A stretch of DNA of 43,948 nt from assembly GCA_049516155.1 (NCBI GenBank), contig JBEKTJ010000028.1:1-43948 (forward strand), in the 5' to 3' direction. The stretch comes from Bog-159 sp049516155 (GTDB lineage Bacteria > Acidobacteriota > Terriglobia > Bryobacterales > Bryobacteraceae). Made by a program: the position numbers and the translations under genes. The notes below the pieces were generated by a model, which worked only from the letters and a program-made list of their open reading frames with translations, made no database searches and was not told where the DNA came from. Below are positions 38,998 to 43,948 of this stretch, piece after piece. Position 1 is the stretch's first letter. Each line of letters begins with the position of its first letter.

Positions 38998-39540
38998 ATG
39001 CGAACAAACTTTTTCACGATTCAATTCACGATCATTACCCTGGCGCTTCCGGCGCTCGGCCAGACCACCGTCAAAGACGCTCTGGTGAAGCACTGGAAAA
39101 CGTCCGGCGATCTCACGCTGGCGGTAGCGCGCGCCATGCCGGCAGACAGCTACGATTTTCGCCCGGTCCCGCAGGAGATGAGCTTCGGAGAATTGATGGC
39201 GCACATCGGCGGCGTCAATCTCAATGCCTGCGCCAACGCCAGCGGGATGGCGCGGCCGGACCTCCCGCCTAAGATCGCTGCGTGGGCCAAGGATACGGAG
39301 AAGGTGGAGGTCGACAAGGAGACGGCCGTCCAATTTCTAACCGATTCGTTCGATTTCTGCGTCAAAGCGGCCGCTTCGATGACGCCCGAACGGATGGACT
39401 CTGTGGTAGGTCCGCCCGCGCGCCATATGACGGGTTTCGAATGGTTGTGGGCGTATTTCACGCATACGGCGCACCATCGGGGGCAGGCGGAAGTTTACCT
39501 GCGGGTGAAGGGCATCAAGCCGCCCGACTATGCCTTTTAG
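38998..39540 (+). CDS. Exported DinB-like protein
   Basis: From ATG 38998 this is a 180-residue protein with a signal peptide (MRTNFFTIQFTIITLALPAL). A DinB/DUF664-like four-helix bundle follows (KHWKTSGDLTLAVARAMPAD; FGELMAHIGGVNLNACANAS; WLWAYFTHTAHHRGQAEVYL). The two His-containing helices (MAHIGG and HTAHHRGQ) supply a probable metal site. An exported DinB-fold protein is unusual, but the type is common in acidobacteria. An upstream GTG (38941) would bury the signal peptide and is disfavoured. Confidence 0.8.
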   Translation: MRTNFFTIQFTIITLALPALGQTTVKDALVKHWKTSGDLTLAVARAMPADSYDFRPVPQEMSFGELMAHIGGVNLNACANASGMARPDLPPKIAAWAKDTEKVEVDKETAVQFLTDSFDFCVKAAASMTPERMDSVVGPPARHMTGFEWLWAYFTHTAHHRGQAEVYLRVKGIKPPDYAF

Positions 39541-39565
39541 AGCGGCGCGATAGGGCGCCACGCGG

Positions 39566-39571
39566 TATACT
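39566..39571 (+). promoter_or_regulatory. -10 hexamer TATACT 8 nt before the GH9 gene
   Basis: It gives at most a two-base leader before ATG 39580 and no Shine-Dalgarno is present. Confidence 0.4.
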
Positions 39572-39579
39572 TGCCAACA

Positions 39580-41667
39580 ATGCGATCTGAACTCGTCTTG
39601 GCCGCTGCCGCGGCCGTTCTGACATTTGCCCCGACGGCGCCCGCGCAATCCGCGTATGTGCGCGTCAGCCAAGTTGGTTACGAGGCTGGCAGTCCGCCGT
39701 TTCGCGCTTATTTGATGTCCACCGCCGCGGAAACAGGCGCGACGTTTAATGTTCTCACTGCGGGCGGCCAGACGCAGTATACAGCGCCCATCGGCGCGCT
39801 GCTCGGCACGTGGAGCAACAGCGCCACCTTGACCTACTCGGTGTATGCCCTGGATTTCACCGTTCCGGCCGGAAATGGCTACAGCATTTCGGTTACAGGC
39901 CCGGTGACAGCCGTCTCGCCGGTGTTCCCGGTGGAAGATCCCACTACGCTTTATTCCGGACTGCTGCTGAACACGAAGTTTTTCTACGAGACCGAACGGG
40001 ATGGTCCGAATTACATCCCCAATGCGCTGCGTACGGCGCCTGGGCACCTCAACGATGCGAGCGCCACCGTCTTTCAAACTCCGCCGCTCGATAGCAACGA
40101 TTCGATTACCACCACGGGCACGCCTCTGACTCCTACCGGCGCGGTGATCGACGCGTCCGGCGGCTGGTGGGATGCGGGCGACTACATGAAATACGTCGAG
40201 ACCACCAGCTATGCGGTCGCGCTGCAAGAGATCGGGATTCGCGATTTCCCCAATCAGATGGGGCCGCGCGCTACCGTGAACCCGCCCGCGCCGCCGAATT
40301 CGATTTCGTACGCCGGAAACGCAGCCGGAGCGCCGGCATCCGCGAACTTCGAACTGGAGGCGGCCTTTGGCATCGAATTTCTGACGAAGATGTGGGACGA
40401 TACCACGAAAACGCTTTTCTACCAGGTGGGCAACAGCCAGGACTGGGACAACTTTCCCAATCTGCTGAGCGATTACGACATCTGGCGGCTGCCGCAAGCC
40501 GACGACGACTGGGATGGTTGCCCCAGCGCGGCACATTATATCTGTCACCGGCCGGTCTTCATCGCCGGCCCGGCGGGATCGCCTATCAGCCCGAACCTGG
40601 CGGGGCGCCTGGCTGCCGCGTTTGCAGTGTGCTATCAACTGGCGCGCACGGCGCATCCGGCTCTCGCCAATCAATGTCTCAAGAACGCGGAGGATATTTT
40701 CGCGCTGGCCGATACGTCTTTGGCGGATCCGGCTGCGTCTGTGGGCAGCGGCACGTGCGGATCCGGGTGCCTGCTCACGATCATGCCGTTTGACGGATAC
40801 CCCGAGACGGTGTGGGACGACGACATGGAGTTGGGGGCCACGGAACTTTACTTGGCGCTGCGGTCGGCGGGTGGAAATCTGCCGCCCGGACTGCCCGTCA
40901 CGAATTCCATGACATACCTGACACAAGCGGCGCAGTTTGCCTCCAACTATATTACGAAGATTTACAATGCAGGTTATGCCGACACTCTGAATCTTTACGA
41001 TGTCAGCGGATTGGCGCATTTTGAGCTGTATCGCGCGCTGCAGTCGGCGGGCAATCCGAGCGGCCTGGCAGTGACTCAGCAGGGCATTCTCAGCCAACTG
41101 CTGGAACAGGTCGGCGACGCCATTACAAACGCGGATAACGACGCATGGGGCTTCGGCGACGCATGGAACAGCGACACGACTTCACATGGAGCGGGCATTT
41201 CGGCGATGGCCAGCGAAGCTTATTACTTGACCGGATCGCGCAAATACAATACTTACGCGCGCCGATGGCTCGCCAACATTATGGGCGCCAACGCCTGGGG
41301 GTCGTCGTTTATTGTAGGCGACGGATCCACCACCTTTCCCGACTGCATACAGCACCAAGTTGCTAACATTGTTGGCGCGTTGAACGGGACATCGGGCGGC
41401 GTACCGGTGCTGTGGGGTGCGGCTTCCGAAGGTCCCGCGTACGGGGCCACCGCCGGTACGCTTCCCGGCATGCTGCTGTGCCCGGCTAACGGCGTCAATA
41501 CTTTCGGGATCTTCAATGGCAACGACGGACCGTACAATGCATCGCCCAGAGCCGTCTACCGGGATAATGTGCAATCTTACAGCACTACCGAGCCGGCGAT
41601 CGACCTGACTTCGACCTCGTTCCTGATGTGGTCCTGGCGGATGGCGGGGCGGCCAGCGCCGCTTTGA
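39580..41667 (+). CDS. Secreted glycoside hydrolase family 9 (endoglucanase/cellulase-type)
   Basis: This 695-residue protein has a signal peptide (LVLAAAAAVLTFAPTAPAQ) and an N-terminal Ig-like CelD domain (YVRVSQVGYEAGSPPFRAYL). The GH9 (alpha/alpha)6 barrel contains GGWWDAGDYMKYVETTSYA, with the catalytic-base DAGD at about 198-201. DDDMELGATELYLAL and CIQHQVANIVGALNG follow, and the late TTEPAIDL carries a Glu near 671 as the likely acid. It probably cleaves beta-1,4-glucan outside the cell. No carbohydrate-binding module or dockerin is seen. Its 3' end overlaps the convergent hipA gene by 83 bp. Confidence 0.88.
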   Translation: MRSELVLAAAAAVLTFAPTAPAQSAYVRVSQVGYEAGSPPFRAYLMSTAAETGATFNVLTAGGQTQYTAPIGALLGTWSNSATLTYSVYALDFTVPAGNGYSISVTGPVTAVSPVFPVEDPTTLYSGLLLNTKFFYETERDGPNYIPNALRTAPGHLNDASATVFQTPPLDSNDSITTTGTPLTPTGAVIDASGGWWDAGDYMKYVETTSYAVALQEIGIRDFPNQMGPRATVNPPAPPNSISYAGNAAGAPASANFELEAAFGIEFLTKMWDDTTKTLFYQVGNSQDWDNFPNLLSDYDIWRLPQADDDWDGCPSAAHYICHRPVFIAGPAGSPISPNLAGRLAAAFAVCYQLARTAHPALANQCLKNAEDIFALADTSLADPAASVGSGTCGSGCLLTIMPFDGYPETVWDDDMELGATELYLALRSAGGNLPPGLPVTNSMTYLTQAAQFASNYITKIYNAGYADTLNLYDVSGLAHFELYRALQSAGNPSGLAVTQQGILSQLLEQVGDAITNADNDAWGFGDAWNSDTTSHGAGISAMASEAYYLTGSRKYNTYARRWLANIMGANAWGSSFIVGDGSTTFPDCIQHQVANIVGALNGTSGGVPVLWGAASEGPAYGATAGTLPGMLLCPANGVNTFGIFNGNDGPYNASPRAVYRDNVQSYSTTEPAIDLTSTSFLMWSWRMAGRPAPL

Positions 41668-42898
41668 GATCGTCGTGCTCGAAGCTGGACGCCATGCGCT
41701 CGATTTCCGCCGCCGGAATACCGAAGTTCTTCGCTTCCAGCCGCCACGTGGCTGTGGCTCGCGCCACTTCGCCGGAGATCTTGCGCGCCTGGTCCTGACT
41801 CAGTTCGAAATACGCCGCGACTTGCATCGCCAATTTCAATGACGCGGTGCCGTCGCTGAGGTCGATCGCGGTAGTCAGGATGCGTGGTTTGATGTCGGTG
41901 GGCACCGGATTGAGGTCATAGGCTGGGGAGAGCCGCCACCCGGCAGGACCGGCGTATAGAAAGCCGTGATTGCGCAGGTGATCGTCCGTATTCGAGATCA
42001 TGATGCTGAACGCGATCCGCCGCCATAACGCGTGCATATCCTCTTTGGGCGCGGCCCCGTGCTGGCGCAGGACATCCACGAACTCCAGGTAGCTGCGGGT
42101 TTCCTGGTCTGTAGCTTGAAGCATGCTCATGGCCGATAGGAACGGCACACGCATGCCGCCCTCGCGATCGAAACGGCGCAACAGCAGCACGGACTTGCCC
42201 CCGATTTTTTTTAGCCTGCACGCGGGCACCGCGATGCCAGCCTTACCCGCCAGTTTCAGCGCCACCGCCTCCCAGAGCACCGCGTCGATCTCGTCTCCCT
42301 TGTTCGGAAACTTGGCGATGGCCAGGTGTCCGTCGCGGTCGCGAATGGAAGCCTTGGGACGGGCGCCGCCGAGAGACGATCCCGGCGCCAGCAGCAGGCG
42401 CAAATCTTTGTCTGTAACCTTATCGGCGGCGACATGCTCGGCGGCTGAAAGCAGGTGCGGCAGTTCGATCAGCGGCGGTATCTTGGCGGGACCGTACGCG
42501 GCCAGGAAGGGTCCGCCCTCGCGCTCGGCAAAGCGCAGCGCGCCCTGCCGGGCTTCGTCGTCCACCATGAGCAGGTAATCGATTTCCCTGACGGTACGCG
42601 GCGTTTCGCCCTGGCGCTCCGCGCGGCGACGCTCGGCCCGGCGCATCAAGACTCGACCCCATCGATCCGGAGCGGAATCGCCGATGGCTCCAAACAGCGG
42701 CTTCTCGGACGGCGTGTGAAAAGGGCCAGGCCCGAGTGTCAATGCGGGTTCCAGGGAAAAACGCTGGCGATTCTCAAGCCAGCTCCGATCGTATTCAAAA
42801 GTGGCGCTCTCCCTGCCCTTACGCGTGCGCCCCCACAGACGGCCCACGAAGTGAGCCGTGCCCTGCAGATCCACGTAAACGAAAGCGGCCTTATCCAT
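41585..42898 (-). CDS. hipA: HipA-type serine/threonine kinase toxin
   Basis: This 437-residue PI3/4-kinase-fold protein has the HipA N-terminal domain (FVYVDLQGTAHFVGRLWGRT; GAIGDSAPDRWGRVLM) and the ATP loop in SSLGGARPKASIRD. LLLRRFDREGG and the catalytic loop SNTDDHLRNHGFLY follow, with metal-site Asp in SPAYDLNPVP. HipA kinases phosphorylate aminoacyl-tRNA synthetases and slow growth. The ATG at 42898 overlaps hipB by eight bases, the standard antitoxin-toxin order. The last 20 or so residues (Ser/Arg-rich) are read antisense to the GH9 gene and may be a readthrough extension. Confidence 0.9.
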   Translation of the reverse strand: MDKAAFVYVDLQGTAHFVGRLWGRTRKGRESATFEYDRSWLENRQRFSLEPALTLGPGPFHTPSEKPLFGAIGDSAPDRWGRVLMRRAERRRAERQGETPRTVREIDYLLMVDDEARQGALRFAEREGGPFLAAYGPAKIPPLIELPHLLSAAEHVAADKVTDKDLRLLLAPGSSLGGARPKASIRDRDGHLAIAKFPNKGDEIDAVLWEAVALKLAGKAGIAVPACRLKKIGGKSVLLLRRFDREGGMRVPFLSAMSMLQATDQETRSYLEFVDVLRQHGAAPKEDMHALWRRIAFSIMISNTDDHLRNHGFLYAGPAGWRLSPAYDLNPVPTDIKPRILTTAIDLSDGTASLKLAMQVAAYFELSQDQARKISGEVARATATWRLEAKNFGIPAAEIERMASSFEHDDLKAALAAPPSARTTSGTRSKSGRSPAR

Positions 42899-43211
42899 GT
42901 TGGCGCGCCAGCCGGATACGCTCCGGCAGTTGCTCCTCTTCGAGTTCCAATCCCACGGCATCGAGTCTGGCATCGGCCAAGCCGGCCACCCGGTCGATCA
43001 TACCCAGAACGAAAAGAACCGTGGCGTAACTCCCCAGCGACACGCCGGGGTCGCCCTGCTCCACTTTATATAGGGTCGTCCGGCTGATCGAGGCGCGCTC
43101 CGCCAGGATTGCGGCAGGGATTCGCCGCCGCCGCCGGGCGTCGCGAATATCGTGGCCCAGCTTGCGGAGAGCGCGCGTTACCGGTACGGGGGACATGTTG
43201 TTAATGTTCAT
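42891..43211 (-). CDS. hipB: HipB-type antitoxin/regulator (XRE helix-turn-helix)
   Basis: This 106-residue protein has an XRE HTH (LGHDIRDARRRRRIPAAILA, then ERASISRTTLYKVEQGDPGV). It would bind and neutralise HipA and repress the operon. ATG 43211 is used; ATG 43196 is an alternative. The start codon lies inside a candidate operator, consistent with autoregulation. The C-terminal tail (EEEQLPERIRLARQHG) is longer than the bare HTH and could contact HipA. Confidence 0.88.
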   Translation of the reverse strand: MNINNMSPVPVTRALRKLGHDIRDARRRRRIPAAILAERASISRTTLYKVEQGDPGVSLGSYATVLFVLGMIDRVAGLADARLDAVGLELEEEQLPERIRLARQHG

Positions 43212-43256
43212 AATGTTGAACGTTATAAGCTATAGCGTACAGTAATGTGAACGTTA
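43202..43256 (-). promoter_or_regulatory. Candidate HipB operator array
   Basis: TAATGTTCA (43202-43210) and TGAACGTTA (43217-43225) form an inverted repeat with a six-base spacer and one mismatch. TGAACGTTA recurs exactly at 43248-43256, 31 bases (three helical turns) away. Minus-strand TATA-like words between them are possible -10 elements, and the first repeat covers the hipB start codon. Confidence 0.55.
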
Positions 43257-43321
43257 AGTCAATTGGGCAAATTGCCGTCGCGCTCTGTTAACGATACCGT
43301 ACCGCATGGCGTCCTATCCGC

Positions 43322-43948
43322 ATGAGCGTTTTCTTCTCGATGCACAACGATGCCCGAGTTGCGATGCGGACGTTGCGGCGGAGTCCTTTGTTTACCGGTG
43401 TGGCGGTACTGGCGCTGGGGGTGGGGATCGCCGGCAACACCGCGATCTTCAGCTTGATCGATACACTGTTGCTGCGCCATATGCCAGGCGTAAAATCTCC
43501 GGGCGCACTGGTGGTCTTCGAGCGCTGGCAAGCCGGCCAGTTGCTGGGCAACATGGGTTATCCCGATTACAGGGACTACCGCGATCAATTGAAAACCTTC
43601 TCGGCAGTGGCTGCGGAAGCCGATACGCGCGCCAGCTTCTCCAACGGCGCCGCCATCGAACGCGTGGCCGTGGCGCTGGTTTCCGGAAACTATTTCGCCG
43701 CTCTGGGCGCAAACCCGGCCGCGGGGCGCTTGGTCGGGAAAACGGACGAAAGCGAAGGCGCGCCGGCCGTGGCGGTGATCGGCTACGCCTTCTGGAAACG
43801 TACGTTTGGCGAAGCCTCGCGCGTCATGGGAAGCACGATTCGCCTGAACGGGAACGCCTTCACGGTGATCGGCGTGGCGCCGCGCGAATTCCGCGGCATA
43901 ATGACGCAGTTTCAGCCGGATGTCTGGGCTCCCATCACTCTGCAGCCG
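43322..43948 (+). CDS. ADOP-type ABC permease, N-terminal part (runs off the right edge)
   Basis: The first 209 residues are in the window. From ATG 43322 they read a short cytosolic start (HNDARVAMRTLRRSPLFTGV), TM1 (VAVLALGVGIAGNTAIFSLI) and the beginning of the MacB-type periplasmic domain (YPDYRDYRDQLKTFSAVAAE; VALVSGNYFAALGANPAAGR; APREFRGIMTQFQPDVWAPI). It is the same family as the 20129 gene but lacks the long N-terminal linker and has no padR beside it; hipBA lies divergent instead. Confidence 0.88.
   Translation, partial: MSVFFSMHNDARVAMRTLRRSPLFTGVAVLALGVGIAGNTAIFSLIDTLLLRHMPGVKSPGALVVFERWQAGQLLGNMGYPDYRDYRDQLKTFSAVAAEADTRASFSNGAAIERVAVALVSGNYFAALGANPAAGRLVGKTDESEGAPAVAVIGYAFWKRTFGEASRVMGSTIRLNGNAFTVIGVAPREFRGIMTQFQPDVWAPITLQP

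Noticed and set aside
39337..41097. Long open frame (about 586 codons) on the minus strand across the GH9 gene
   Set aside because: It is antisense to a clear GH9 coding sequence, is Arg/Gly-rich as expected for the complement of high-GC codons, and has no motifs or ribosome-binding site.

Overview
The window looks like a chromosomal segment from a high-GC soil acidobacterium (Acidobacteriota, Solibacter/Bryobacter-like; inference). The main reasons are two ADOP-type orphan permeases (the acidobacterial duplicated MacB/FtsX family), one paired with a PadR regulator, secreted GloVer-repeat proteins, and many tandem paralogues. No tRNA, rRNA, CRISPR array, transposase or integrase was recognised.

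Region by region. 1-4.4 kb: the 3' end of holA, then a gene-poor island with one intact and one broken GloVer-repeat gene plus relics of a Vgb-type propeller and apparently a kinase. A ~307-bp direct repeat of the holA/rpsT 3' junction flanks the island. 4.4-7.2 kb: rpsT, a tandem pair of cytochrome P460 proteins and a tandem pair of VOC proteins. 7.4-10.3 kb: an SDR oxidoreductase, a stand-alone ClpB-type AAA+ ATPase behind a possible sigma-54 promoter, ubiE/menG and a 26-codon small ORF. 10.6-18.6 kb: a jacalin-like lectin behind an AT-rich stretch, a coupled sugar dehydrogenase/GH63 glucosidase operon, and a PBP4-type peptidase divergent from a YtcJ-like amidohydrolase. 18.6-24.8 kb: two Uma2-family proteins, PadR plus ADOP, and uvrB. 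25-27.7 kb: a DUF433/DUF5615 toxin-antitoxin-like pair with a broken toxin half, an APC permease and a DinB-fold protein. 27.8-32.8 kb: a five-gene glycan assembly operon. 32.8-35.8 kb: a secreted TPR protein, and homoserine dehydrogenase overlapping an apparently exported methyltransferase. 36.1-37.7 kb: a tight four-gene operon of unknown function. 37.7-38.9 kb: hypA-hypB-DUF350. 39-43.9 kb: a second DinB-like protein, a GH9 cellulase, hipBA and the start of a second ADOP permease.

Two genome-scale habits stand out. First, seven genes have a -10-like hexamer (TACAAT, TAGAAT or TATACT) exactly 6 nt before the start codon, the geometry of leaderless transcription; others have 5-10 nt. Second, intergenic gaps carry clusters of perfect hairpins with unrelated stem sequences but a common layout, often closed by a CCCTCC/CCCTAC-like tail.

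The strongest candidates for something not yet described are the four-gene unknown operon, the holA/rpsT-flanked island whose two holA ends differ only at synonymous sites, and the leaderless promoter grammar. Gene calls rest on motif recognition without database searches, so family names are more certain than substrates.
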